From Elusimicrobiaceae bacterium (GTDB lineage: Bacteria; Elusimicrobiota; Elusimicrobia; Elusimicrobiales; Elusimicrobiaceae), in the NCBI GenBank assembly GCA_028700325.1, contig JAQVSV010000017.1, positions 1-32,585 on the forward strand: a stretch of 32,585 nucleotides of DNA, in the 5' to 3' direction. The number at the start of each line of letters is the position of its first letter. Position 1 is the stretch's first letter. Of the stretch, positions 16,190 through 24,256 are shown one piece after another. Below the pieces are notes generated by a model. That model saw only the letters and a program-made list of their open reading frames with translations, was not told where the DNA came from and did no database searches. Made by a program: the position numbers and the translations under genes.

Positions 16190-17317
16190 ATGCAAATGAA
16201 AATACTTTACCTTATCACCTCCACAACGCGCGGCGGCGCGGAAAACACGCTGCGCAGCCTGCTTGCGCGGCTGGACCGCGGCTCATTTGAACCGGCCCGG
16301 GTGATAAGCCTAAAACCGCCCGGCCCCGTAGCCGACAGCATCCGCGCGCTTGGCGTGCCGGTGCAGAGCCTTGATATGGGCTATTTCCCCGCGCCCGGCG
16401 ATTTCGCCGCGGTGCGCGAAGCGATACGGGCAACCCGGCCCGATATCGTGCACGCTTTTCTGTACCGCGCCATCCAGTTCGCGCGCGCGGCCAAAACGCC
16501 GGATTTCAAGCTGATCGCCTCGCCGCGCGTCAACTACCGCACGCGCAGCCCGCTGATCCGGCTGTATGATCGCATGACCTGCGCCAAAGACGATCTGGTG
16601 ATCAGCGAATCGGACTCCAGCCGCGAATTTCTCATAACCGGACAGGGCTACAATTCCGCCAAAGTTATCACCATCCGCAACGGAGTGGACTCCGAATTCT
16701 GGCAGCCCGGCGAACCCGAACGCGCCGAGGCACGGTTCCGGGCCGACATAAAAGACGGCGAACTGCTGCTTTTCTCAAGCGGCCGGCTCGACACCCAGAA
16801 AGGCTACGAATACCTTTTAACCGCGCTCGCCCGCATCCGGCGGAAAACACCGCGCCTTAAAACCGTTATCGCCGGGGCCGGCCCGCTTGAAAAACGCCTG
16901 TTCAAACTTATAGCCGCGCTGGAACTGGATGGCTGCGTAAGGCTGGCCGGCGAGCAGCAACACATCCGGCCCTGGCTGAACGCGGCAGATATTTTTGCGC
17001 TGCCGTCGCTGTGGGAAGGCGTGCCGAACTCGCTTCTGGAAGCGATGAGCATGGGCAGACCCTGCCTTGCCTCCGGCGTAGACGGCGTGCTGGAAGCCGC
17101 CCGGCCCAATGCGGAAATCCTTGTCGCGCGGCCTGCCGACCCGCAGGATCTGGCCGATAAACTGCTCGCGCTTTATAACGACGCGCCGCTGCGCGCCCGG
17201 CTCGGGCAAGCCGCCGCGGAAGCGGCCCGGCAAAGGCTGGCGATGCCGGCGATGATTGCCGCCTATGAAACCGCATACCGGAATATTTTAAATCCAGACA
17301 AGAGGGAGAGCTTATGA
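16190..17317 (+). CDS. GT4-type glycosyltransferase
   Basis: 375 residues, GT-B fold. The N-terminal domain opens with KILYLITSTTRGGAENTLRS (the glycine-rich acceptor-side loop) and has RPDIVHAFLYRAIQFARA. The donor domain shows VITIRNGVDSEFW, LFSSGRLDTQKGYEYLL, TVIAGAGPLEKRL, ADIFALPSLWEGVPNSLLEA and the E-x7-E motif within it. No membrane segment. Start is ATG 16190 or ATG 16196; neither has a Shine-Dalgarno because a strong hairpin occupies that position. The end overlaps the SIS gene by 4 nt (ATGA). It probably adds one sugar during assembly of a surface polysaccharide or lipid-linked glycan. Confidence 0.9.
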   Translation: MQMKILYLITSTTRGGAENTLRSLLARLDRGSFEPARVISLKPPGPVADSIRALGVPVQSLDMGYFPAPGDFAAVREAIRATRPDIVHAFLYRAIQFARAAKTPDFKLIASPRVNYRTRSPLIRLYDRMTCAKDDLVISESDSSREFLITGQGYNSAKVITIRNGVDSEFWQPGEPERAEARFRADIKDGELLLFSSGRLDTQKGYEYLLTALARIRRKTPRLKTVIAGAGPLEKRLFKLIAALELDGCVRLAGEQQHIRPWLNAADIFALPSLWEGVPNSLLEAMSMGRPCLASGVDGVLEAARPNAEILVARPADPQDLADKLLALYNDAPLRARLGQAAAEAARQRLAMPAMIAAYETAYRNILNPDKRESL

Positions 17318-17886
17318 ACGATTGCGCCGCGGAATTTTTCAGTGCCGTAGCGGCCGCCATTAAAGAGGCGGCCTGCACACAGGAAGGCCGCCAGATACCG
17401 TTGAACGCCGGAGTGACCGCTTTCCACGACGCGGCGCGCAAATGCGCCGAAGCTGGCCGCAAGGTGATTTATATAGGCAACGGGGGCAGCGCGTCCATTG
17501 CAAGCCACATGTCGGTGGATTTGTGGAAAAACGGCGGCATAAAATCACAGTGTTTTAACGACCCGTCCCTGCTTACCTGCCTGGCAAACGATCTGGGCTA
17601 CGAGCATGTCTTCTCAACGCCGGTGGAAAGTTTCGCCGAATCCGGCGACATGGTGGTGGCGATCAGCAGCTCCGGCAAATCCGCCAACATCATAAACGCC
17701 GCCCAGACCGCACTGGAAAAAGGCTGCCTGCTGGTCACCTGCTCGGGTTTCGGGCCGGACAATCCGCTGCGGAAAATGGGCAATCTGAACTTTTACGTTC
17801 CGTCCAGAATTTACGGAGTGGTGGAAACGGCGCACTCCGCAATCTGCCACGCTGTTGTTGACTGCGCAATCAGCTGCCGGAAATAA
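17314..17886 (+). CDS. gmhA: SIS-domain sugar isomerase, GmhA-like
   Basis: 190 residues, the length of sedoheptulose-7-phosphate isomerase GmhA, which starts ADP-heptose synthesis. A SIS fold is clear: VIYIGNGGSASIASHMSVDL, VVAISSSGKSANIINAAQTA, and VETAHSAICHAVV with both C-terminal histidines. Aligned by eye to E. coli GmhA, catalytic Glu65 is Asp here and Gln172 is Glu, so activity on heptose or on another phosphosugar is open. No other heptose genes lie in the window. Start ATG has GGGAG and overlaps the glycosyltransferase stop (ATGA), so the two are coupled. A strong terminator follows. SIS isomerase is certain, gmhA itself moderately so. Confidence 0.8.
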   Translation: MNDCAAEFFSAVAAAIKEAACTQEGRQIPLNAGVTAFHDAARKCAEAGRKVIYIGNGGSASIASHMSVDLWKNGGIKSQCFNDPSLLTCLANDLGYEHVFSTPVESFAESGDMVVAISSSGKSANIINAAQTALEKGCLLVTCSGFGPDNPLRKMGNLNFYVPSRIYGVVETAHSAICHAVVDCAISCRK

Positions 17887-17913
17887 TGCGTTCCGGGAAA
17901 TTGACCGGCTCGT

Positions 17914-17947
17914 GAAAAAAGCCGCCCCGTCAAGGGCGGCTTTTTTC
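17914..17947. terminator. Bidirectional intrinsic terminator
   Basis: A perfect 14-bp inverted repeat, GAAAAAAGCCGCCC (17914-17927) with its complement at 17934-17947 and a 6-nt loop. It presents a U-tract on both strands and lies between the convergent gmhA-like and amylase genes, so it can end transcription from both sides. Confidence 0.9.
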
Positions 17948-18077
17948 AAATACCGTTTATGCGGCAGCGTTTTCCAATTCCGTTCACAAACCCCGGAACC
18001 GGCGGGCAAACCGTAATTATCGCTGACAGCCCAAAAAACGCAGCCGGGGAAACTTGCCGGATCACGGATTTGCCGCG

Positions 18078-19460
18078 CTATCTGACCCACACGGCATAGT
18101 TTCTGCCGGAAACAGCCAGTTTCCAGTCCGGCCCGGGCAGCCAGTCCGCCGGGCCGATTTTTACAACCGTATTATTGCCGATCAAAGCGGCGTACAGATT
18201 GGTTTCGGCTTTAAGAATACGCACCGGACTGACCGCGTTTATCGCCTGCGCGCGACGCAGTTTTATAAGTCTGTTTATTTCGTCCTTCATGTCCCAGTCG
18301 AAATAATGGGGCCAGTAAACGCATGGAACACCCGGATGGGTCAGAATATAGGCGTAGCCCTGCATGACGTGCTGGGCCGGAAACGGCCAGTGGCTCTGCC
18401 CGCCGCCGGGCGAAGAGCCGGTATCGTGGTTATCCACAAACGTCACGGTTTTGGCGGGCCACCAGCCGAGCAGGCCGGCGGGTTTGCCGGCATTGTCCCG
18501 CAGCCGCCCGTATTCACCGGTGGTAACCGCGTATTGGAGCAGGCCCTTGGTGGTGAAATCAAACGCGGAAGACCGGCCGCCCGCCGAATCCATCCAGTCG
18601 CAGATGCGCTGGCGGTTAGCGTCAGGATTATTCACGTCCAGATCGGTCCATATTTCACCCACTCCGAACGCCGGGCTGGTGGCATCGCTGTAATAAGCAA
18701 GATATTTGCCGGAGTAGCCCTTGGCGTAATCATAACGCCAGCCGTCATACCCGATAGAATCGCGCAGCCATAGCATCCATTTCACGATGCTCTTGCGGAC
18801 ATATTCTTTGGAATGGTCTATATCGCGGGCGGCGTTAAACCCGTCGCCGGAATCTTTGGCCCCTTTCGCGCCGGGCCATTCGTCGTCAGAACAGACGGCG
18901 TCAGGCCCCCATTGCGGATTGGTGAAATCCGCCCAGTTGGTCGAACCGACCCGGTGATTGATAACCATATCGCCGATAGCCAGCACATTATTGGAATGCA
19001 GCGCGGCAATCGCCGCTTTCAGCTGCGCCTCGGTTCCGTACAGCGAGTTCTGGTTATAATACTGGACCGGCATGTAGCCCTCGTCACTCGCCGACTGACC
19101 CGACGGCGGAAGCCATACCATATCAAACCCGGCACGGCCGATCTCCTGAGCGCGGGCGGCCAGCACGTTCCACCACGGCGCGGTCTGGTGCGACTCCCAG
19201 TGAAACCCCTGCAGCATTATAACGGCCGCCATATCCTTGCGGGGCCGCTTATGACGCGCCGGCCTGGGATAAAACGAAAACTCTTCGCCGCTACCGCTGG
19301 TTCCGGCCCGCGCGGCCGGCAGCACGCCAGCCGCCTCCGCAACCTGACCGCCCGACTGCTGCAAAGCCGATACCAGCCCCCCGGCGCAGCCGAAAACCGC
19401 CAGCGGCAACGCCGCCGCCAGCATTTTAAAACAAATCTTTCCGTTTCCGCCGGTAAGCAT
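18078..19460 (-). CDS. Alpha-amylase, GH13 plant-type (subfamily 6-like), lipoprotein or exported
   Basis: 460 residues. N-terminal signal with AVFGC, a plausible lipobox at Cys25, then a ~50-residue linker. The (beta/alpha)8 catalytic domain begins at VIMLQGFHWESH. GH13 conserved regions: DMVINHR, GWRYDYAKGYS (Asp nucleophile), VGEIW (acid/base Glu) and TFVDNHDTGS (third Asp). WPFPAQHVMQGYAYILTHPG and the closing beta-sheet domain ending RNYAVWVR are typical of plant-type alpha-amylases. It should hydrolyse alpha-1,4 glucan outside the cytoplasm, tethered to a membrane if the lipobox is used. Start: ATG with AGGAG 5 nt upstream. Monocistronic, between a bidirectional terminator and its own promoter. 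Confidence 0.93.
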   Translation of the reverse strand: MLTGGNGKICFKMLAAALPLAVFGCAGGLVSALQQSGGQVAEAAGVLPAARAGTSGSGEEFSFYPRPARHKRPRKDMAAVIMLQGFHWESHQTAPWWNVLAARAQEIGRAGFDMVWLPPSGQSASDEGYMPVQYYNQNSLYGTEAQLKAAIAALHSNNVLAIGDMVINHRVGSTNWADFTNPQWGPDAVCSDDEWPGAKGAKDSGDGFNAARDIDHSKEYVRKSIVKWMLWLRDSIGYDGWRYDYAKGYSGKYLAYYSDATSPAFGVGEIWTDLDVNNPDANRQRICDWMDSAGGRSSAFDFTTKGLLQYAVTTGEYGRLRDNAGKPAGLLGWWPAKTVTFVDNHDTGSSPGGGQSHWPFPAQHVMQGYAYILTHPGVPCVYWPHYFDWDMKDEINRLIKLRRAQAINAVSPVRILKAETNLYAALIGNNTVVKIGPADWLPGPDWKLAVSGRNYAVWVR

Positions 19461-19470
19461 AACAACTCCT

Positions 19471-19487
19471 CTCCGATTATACTATAG
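19471..19487 (-). promoter_or_regulatory. Promoter core of the amylase gene, shared 17-nt element
   Basis: Minus strand CTATAGTATAATCGGAG contains a perfect TATAAT (19476-19481). The same 17-mer, with one mismatch, occurs at 24240-24256 before the TPR gene pair. A recognisable -35 box is absent (TTTTAT at 17 nt). The predicted 5' leader is only about 10 nt and consists largely of the Shine-Dalgarno. Confidence 0.55.
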
Positions 19488-19568
19488 CAGGAAAATGAAT
19501 AAAAACCAGGTGCTTTGGACCTATATAAACCCTCCCGGTCGCCTCCCCGAAAGACCCGGACGGAAACT

Positions 19569-19611
19569 GGCGGAAAAAAGCGCGGAGCCGTGGCTCCGCG
19601 CTTTTTCCGCC
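19569..19611 (-). terminator. Intrinsic terminator of pruA
   Basis: Complementary arms centred on AGCGCGGAGCC and GGCTCCGCGCT with a 2-nt centre, extended by A/T runs and GGCGG/CCGCC, with a single-base bulge in the A/T run. On the minus strand the stem is followed by six T. It starts 12 nt after the pruA stop codon. The opposite strand also shows a five-T run. Confidence 0.85.
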
Positions 19612-19623
19612 AAACCCAAGGCG

Positions 19624-21255
19624 TTATTCTTCGTCCATGAACGGATAAGTGTAATCCAGCGCGGGCACAAAGGTTTCCTTGACCGCGCGCGGGCTTGTCC
19701 AGCGCAGCAGATTGAGCATGCTGCCGGCCTTGTCGTTCGTGCCGGACGCGCGCGCCCCGCCAAACGGCTGCTGGCCCACCACCGCGCCGGTGGGCTTATC
19801 GTTGATGTAAAAATTACCGGCTGAATTTTCCAGCGCGCGGCTCATCTGAACGATGGCGGCGCGTTCGCGCGCGAAAATCGCGCCGGTCAGGCCGTATGCT
19901 GACGAGCTGTCGCACAGCGCGAGTGTTTCCTCAAGTTTACGGTCGTCATACACATAGACGGTGATTACCGGCCCGAAAATCTCCTCCACCATGGTTTTGA
20001 AATCCGGTGTTTTTGCCAGTATGACGGTGGGATAGACGAAATAGCCCACACTGTCGTCGCATTTGCCGCCGACGATGATTTCGGCGTCTTTGGATTTCGC
20101 GGCATGGTCAATATAACCCTTGATCGTCCTGAAGGCGTTTTTATCTATCACCGCGTTGACATAATTGCGGAAATCCATGATATCGCCTACCGCTATGGAG
20201 TTGGCCATTATCTCGACCTGCCCGCGCACCGCCGCCCAGAGCGATTTCGGAATATAGGCGCGGCTGGCGGCCGAACATTTCTGGCCCTGGTATTCAAACG
20301 CGCCGCGCACTATGGCGACAGCCACGGCCCGCGCGTCGGCCGAAGGATGCGCGAAAATGTAATCCTTGCCGCCGGTTTCGCCCACCAGACGCGGATAGGT
20401 ACGGTATCTGGAGATATTCCTGCCGACCGTGGACCACATCTGCTGAAACACTTTCGTGCTGCCGGTGAAGTGGATGCCGGCGAGATGCTCGCTTTCCAAA
20501 ACGGGATCGCCCACTTCCGCGCCGGAGCCGGGCACCATGTTGATCACGCCGTCCGGCAAGCCGGCCTCCTTCAGAATTTTCATGACGTGGTACGCCGAAT
20601 AAACCGCCGAGGACGCCGGTTTCCACAGCACCACATTGCCCATGATCGCGGGCGCGGTGGGCAGATTGCCCGCGATGGAAGTGAAATTGAAGGGAGTGAC
20701 CGCAAACACAAAACCTTCCAGCGGACGCTGCTCCACATAGTTCCAGACGCCGCGCGGCGAAACCGGCGGCTGCTGCGCGTAAATCTCCTGCGCGTAATGC
20801 ACGTTGAACCGCCAGAAATCCGCCAGTTCGCACACGCAGTCTATCTCGGCCTGAAACGGGTTTTTCGACTGACAGAGCATCGTAGCCGCATTCATCACCG
20901 CGCGGTAAGGCCCGCTCAGCAGATCGGCGGCCTTTAAGAAAATCGCCGCGCGCGATTCAAAAGGCATGGCGGCCCACGCCTGCCGCGCGCCCAGCGCGGC
21001 TTTTATCGCCAGCTCCACTTCTTTCGCGCCGGCGCGGTGATAGGTGCCCAGAATATGGCGGTGATCATGCGGACAAACGCAGTGTTCCGTCTTGCTGGTG
21101 CGGATTTCCCTGCCGCCTATAATAACGGGAATGTCGAGCTTGCTTTCCATCTGCCGGTGCAGTTCCTGCTTCAGCGCCTGCTTCTCGTCGCTCGCCGGCG
21201 CATAGCCGTGCACCGGCTCGTTCACCGGCGCGGGGATAACTGGCCTTCCGTTCAT
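19624..21255 (-). CDS. pruA: L-glutamate gamma-semialdehyde (P5C) dehydrogenase
   Basis: 543 residues, the size of the stand-alone ALDH4-type enzyme found in some bacteria and mitochondria. It oxidises glutamate semialdehyde to glutamate with NAD+ in proline breakdown. Seen: FAVTPFNFTSIAGNLPTAPA (cofactor domain), VLWKPASSAVYSA, FTGSTKVF, VGETGGKD (general-base Glu region), EYQGQKCSAASR with the nucleophilic Cys, and EEIFGPVITVYVY and FGGARASGTNDKAG near the C-terminus. There is no proline dehydrogenase domain or gene in the window, so the substrate might come from arginine or ornithine, or from PutA encoded elsewhere. Start ATG has GGAGGAG 6 nt upstream. Own promoter and terminator: a single-gene unit. 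Confidence 0.95.
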   Translation of the reverse strand: MNGRPVIPAPVNEPVHGYAPASDEKQALKQELHRQMESKLDIPVIIGGREIRTSKTEHCVCPHDHRHILGTYHRAGAKEVELAIKAALGARQAWAAMPFESRAAIFLKAADLLSGPYRAVMNAATMLCQSKNPFQAEIDCVCELADFWRFNVHYAQEIYAQQPPVSPRGVWNYVEQRPLEGFVFAVTPFNFTSIAGNLPTAPAIMGNVVLWKPASSAVYSAYHVMKILKEAGLPDGVINMVPGSGAEVGDPVLESEHLAGIHFTGSTKVFQQMWSTVGRNISRYRTYPRLVGETGGKDYIFAHPSADARAVAVAIVRGAFEYQGQKCSAASRAYIPKSLWAAVRGQVEIMANSIAVGDIMDFRNYVNAVIDKNAFRTIKGYIDHAAKSKDAEIIVGGKCDDSVGYFVYPTVILAKTPDFKTMVEEIFGPVITVYVYDDRKLEETLALCDSSSAYGLTGAIFARERAAIVQMSRALENSAGNFYINDKPTGAVVGQQPFGGARASGTNDKAGSMLNLLRWTSPRAVKETFVPALDYTYPFMDEE

Positions 21256-21294
21256 ATGTAACTCCTCCTTGATAAAATACTGTCTGAAAACCGT

Positions 21295-21323
21295 ATTTAA
21301 GACCGCAAAACCGCCGCTTTCAA
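21295..21323 (-). promoter_or_regulatory. Probable pruA promoter
   Basis: Minus strand TTGAAA (21318-21323), a 17-nt spacer and TTAAAT (21295-21300), about 40 nt before the pruA start. The -35 matches consensus at 5 of 6 positions, the -10 at 4 of 6. Confidence 0.45.
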
Positions 21324-21337
21324 CTCATCTTATCATA

Positions 21338-21378
21338 AAACCCGAACGGGATTACAGCATGCCGGGCCGGACGGGTTT
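21338..21378 (-). terminator. Possible terminator after the cupin gene
   Basis: AAACCCG and CGGGTTT arms (21372-21378 and 21338-21344) enclose a GC-rich loop and are followed by a short T-run on the minus strand. The stem touches the cupin stop codon. It is weaker than the other terminators here. Confidence 0.35.
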
Positions 21379-21740
21379 CAGACGAGTTTATCGCACTCCG
21401 GCGTCCAGCCGGGGTCAACCATGCAGACAAATTCAAGTTCCTCTTCGCCCGCGTTTTCGATATACTGCACCGCGCCCGGCGGAATGTAAACCGTGGCGCC
21501 GGGCGTGACGGCGCGGCTTTCCGCATCAATATGCATAACGCCGGACCCGGCGATTATGTAATAGACTTCGCTCCTGTCCAGCCGGTGCGGCAGTGAAGCC
21601 GACCCGGCTTGAAGCGCGGCGTGCGCAAGGCTGTATCCGAGCTTGAACGCCGGATCCGCGGCGGGGTTGAAAATCTCGCGCAGGGCGCAGCCGTCCGCGC
21701 TTGTGAATTCCCTGAATTCCGTGAAATGCCTGGCGAACAT
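21378..21740 (-). CDS. Small cupin-domain protein
   Basis: 120 residues, a single cupin beta-barrel. The first cupin motif is LPHRLDRSEVYYIIAGSG, with metal-ligand candidates His and Glu, and the second is PGATVYIPPGAVQYIENAGE, where the usual final His is Gln. Such proteins bind metals or small ligands and act as isomerases, dioxygenases or sensors; the role is not readable here. No signal peptide, so cytosolic, unlike the exported TPR proteins upstream. The ATG follows the TPR gene stop by 3 nt and has GGAG 8 nt upstream, so it is the last gene of that operon. Confidence 0.85.
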   Translation of the reverse strand: MFARHFTEFREFTSADGCALREIFNPAADPAFKLGYSLAHAALQAGSASLPHRLDRSEVYYIIAGSGVMHIDAESRAVTPGATVYIPPGAVQYIENAGEEELEFVCMVDPGWTPECDKLV

Positions 21741-21743
21741 GTT

Positions 21744-23357
21744 TTACACTCCGTATTTTTTGAGCAGATCCTTGAATCCGGCTTCTATGGTAAACCTGCG
21801 CAGGAAATAGCCGAACCGCGCGTTGTCATAAAAAACATTCGCGTCCTTAAGGCCCAGCCGCAGCGCCTGTTCCGCATATTCAAGTGCGGCGGCGGTATCC
21901 TTCACATAATGCCAGTAGTAACAGGCCAGCGCGACCGAGGTCTGCGGATCGGTCGGCGCCATTTCAAACGCCTTCACAAAATCCTGCCGGGCCTCTTTTC
22001 CCCGCTCAAGCCGCAGAAACAGCAGGCCCCGTTCAATGTAGGTCACATAATCAACGCGGCGCAGATCTATCGCCTTGCTGTAGGTTTCCGCGGCCTGTTT
22101 GTATCTGCCGAGTCCGGCATAGACCTTGGCCAGTTCCACCCGGTATTCCACCATAAGCGGAGCCAGCCGGACAGCCTGTTCATAGTCTGCTGCGGCCTTG
22201 TCATACTTTTTCAAACCCGCAAAAACCGCCGCGCGCACCGCATATACATCGGCGGTTTTTCCGCCTTTGGCGAGCGCGACCGACACGTCTTTCTCCGCCT
22301 GATTGAATTCGCCCCTGCGGGCTCTTACTTCCGCGCGGGTGACATAGGGCAGCGGACTGGCCGGCTCCAGCCTGACAGCCGAGGAAAAATCCGCCAGCGC
22401 GCTGTCCAGATCGCCGGACTCGGCGTAAACCACTCCGCGGCCCAGGTAATAGGTCATGCCGGACGGCGCGTTCCTGATCGCCTGAGCGTAGTTCGCCAGC
22501 GCCTGCGGATACATCTTCAGCTGCCGATACATTTCGCCAATCCGCGCGAACACTTCCGGCTGGCCCGGCGCCAGTTCTATTGACCGCCGGTAACTGTTCA
22601 GCGCCTGCTGCGGCTGGCCCTGCGCCTGATACACATTGCCGATCCCTTTGTAAATGCCGGGATTGTACGGCTGAAACCGGGCGGCGGCATTATAATCGTC
22701 CAGCGCGGCGGAATAGGCCTCTTTTGAAAACGCCAGATCGCCGCGCGCGCGATAGGCGTCAGCGTAGCCGGGAGCCAGCCGGAGCGCGGTGTCGAGATCG
22801 GAATAAGCCTGCTCCGTCAGCCCCATTTTAGCGGCCGCGCTGCCGCGGTAATAAAACTCCACGGCGGTTCCCTTGCCTTTAAGCACCAGCGTCTGATCGA
22901 AATCCATCAGCGCGGCTTTATAATTGCCGGCGTCATAATTGATTATGCCCCGGTTGTAATAGGCCGCAGGATCCTGCGGGGAAATCTTAAGGGCGCGATC
23001 AAGATCGGCCAGCGCAGCGGCGTTATTGCCCAGCGAATGCAGGCCGAGCCCGCGGTTTGAGAGATATCCGGGATTGTCCGGGTCAAGCGCGAGAGCCTTG
23101 TCAAAATCCGCGACCGCCTGTTTGTATTTACCCTGCTGGTACAAAGCCAGGCCCCGGTCGTTATAGGTCACGGCATGAATCGGCATCAGCTCGATAGCTT
23201 GCGTAAAATATTTTTCGGCTTTGTCGAACCGGTTGCCGGCAAACTCCTGCTTGCCGCGCAGGTACAGTTCGTTCGCCTGCTGTGGCACGCTTTTTGGCGA
23301 TGCGCCAGCGCAGCCGCACGCCAGCGAAGCGGCCGCCAATAATACGGGCACCAGCAC
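21744..23357 (-). CDS. Large TPR-repeat protein, probable lipoprotein
   Basis: About 537 residues. A hydrophobic signal (VLVPVLLAAASLACGCAG) with candidate lipid-acceptor Cys leads into roughly a dozen and a half tetratricopeptide repeats of 34 residues, such as AVTYNDRGLALYQQGKYKQA and AAYYNRGIINYDAGNYKAAL. It closes with a conserved cap (LGLKDANVFYDNARFGYFLR) also found in the neighbouring TPR protein. TPR arrays are protein-docking scaffolds, here likely facing the periplasm. The start is uncertain: GTG 23357 directly follows the upstream stop (TAAGGTG); TTG 23381 would add Arg and Lys to the signal; ATG 23447 would overlap the upstream gene by 89 nt. Confidence 0.85.
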   Translation of the reverse strand: MLVPVLLAAASLACGCAGASPKSVPQQANELYLRGKQEFAGNRFDKAEKYFTQAIELMPIHAVTYNDRGLALYQQGKYKQAVADFDKALALDPDNPGYLSNRGLGLHSLGNNAAALADLDRALKISPQDPAAYYNRGIINYDAGNYKAALMDFDQTLVLKGKGTAVEFYYRGSAAAKMGLTEQAYSDLDTALRLAPGYADAYRARGDLAFSKEAYSAALDDYNAAARFQPYNPGIYKGIGNVYQAQGQPQQALNSYRRSIELAPGQPEVFARIGEMYRQLKMYPQALANYAQAIRNAPSGMTYYLGRGVVYAESGDLDSALADFSSAVRLEPASPLPYVTRAEVRARRGEFNQAEKDVSVALAKGGKTADVYAVRAAVFAGLKKYDKAAADYEQAVRLAPLMVEYRVELAKVYAGLGRYKQAAETYSKAIDLRRVDYVTYIERGLLFLRLERGKEARQDFVKAFEMAPTDPQTSVALACYYWHYVKDTAAALEYAEQALRLGLKDANVFYDNARFGYFLRRFTIEAGFKDLLKKYGV

Positions 23358-23358
23358 C

Positions 23359-24204
23359 TTACGGCCTGCGGGACCGGGCAACAAACGCCTCAAAACCCGC
23401 AGTGCTGTTAAGCCCGCGCAAAAAATAACCTGCCCCGTTTTCATCATACAAATCCGCAGTGTCGCGCAGCCCGACGCGCAGCGCGCCCGCCACGTTCTCA
23501 AGCGCTTTCCTGCTGTTTTTCCGGCCTGCCCACCAGTACCCGGCGATATTAAGATACGCGGCCGGGAAATTCTTCTCCAGCCGCAGCGCGGCCCGGGCGT
23601 CATTAAAAGCCTCGGTCCATTTGCCGAGCCTTAAGTACGCGTAGGCCCGGTCATTGCGGGTAATCGGATCGGTTTTGTCCAATTCAATCGCGGCGGTATA
23701 GTCCTTCACCGCTTTTGCGTACTCCCCGCTTCTGGCGTAATATATCCCGCGCCAGTGCAGATAGGAACCCATGCCCGGCGCCAGCGCAACAGCTTCGCCG
23801 GCGTTTTTGACGGCGCGCTGATAATTCCCCAGCGCGGCATAAGCCCCCGCGCGCAAAAAATAATACCGTGCCGTCGCGGCAGACCGGTTGACCGCTTTGG
23901 TAAAAAAGGAAATCGCCTCATCAATGCGGCCCTGCCGCATCCGCGTCTGGCCCAGTCCCGCCAGCGCGGCGGCGCCATCGGGCTCCGCGTCAAGCGCGCG
24001 CTGGAAATCAGCCTCGGCTTTGGCGGTTTCGCCCAGCTCCAGCTGCAATTCCGCCCGGCCGGAAAGCGCGGCGGCGTCAGCCGGATTTTTTTTAATCGCC
24101 GCGTTTAAAACGGCAAGCCTTGCGCGTGCGCCCGCGCTTTGGCCCGCCTCCGCCAGCGGCGCGGACGCAAGAACCGCGAAAATGATTAAAATAGCCTTTT
24201 TCAT
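23359..24204 (-). CDS. TPR-repeat protein, exported
   Basis: 281 residues. Signal peptide MKKAILIIFAVLASAPLAEA, then about six TPR units (for example AKAEADFQRALDAEPDGAAA and YLHWRGIYYARSGEYAKAV). The C-terminal cap VGLRDTADLYDENGAGYFLR corresponds to that of the downstream TPR protein, so the two are probably paralogues from a tandem duplication. Likely periplasmic binding scaffold; no enzymatic motif. The ATG at 24204 is chosen for its signal peptide, with a GGA-type Shine-Dalgarno close by. The next gene begins 1 nt after the stop. Confidence 0.87.
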   Translation of the reverse strand: MKKAILIIFAVLASAPLAEAGQSAGARARLAVLNAAIKKNPADAAALSGRAELQLELGETAKAEADFQRALDAEPDGAAALAGLGQTRMRQGRIDEAISFFTKAVNRSAATARYYFLRAGAYAALGNYQRAVKNAGEAVALAPGMGSYLHWRGIYYARSGEYAKAVKDYTAAIELDKTDPITRNDRAYAYLRLGKWTEAFNDARAALRLEKNFPAAYLNIAGYWWAGRKNSRKALENVAGALRVGLRDTADLYDENGAGYFLRGLNSTAGFEAFVARSRRP

Positions 24205-24239
24205 ATCCGTCCGGCGCGGCATACGCCGCGTATTTTCCA

Positions 24240-24256
24240 CTCAGATTATACTATAG
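24240..24256 (-). promoter_or_regulatory. Promoter core of the TPR genes, shared 17-nt element
   Basis: Minus strand CTATAGTATAATCTGAG with a perfect TATAAT (24245-24250) differs at one base from the amylase element at 19471-19487. It overlaps the stop codon (TAG) of the upstream membrane-protein gene, so the TPR genes may have an internal promoter as well as readthrough. No good -35 box. Confidence 0.5.

Noticed and set aside
23358-23603. N-terminal extension of the larger TPR protein
   Set aside because: It would overlap the upstream TPR gene by up to 245 nt and is Arg-rich shadow sequence; the signal peptide starts near 23357-23381.
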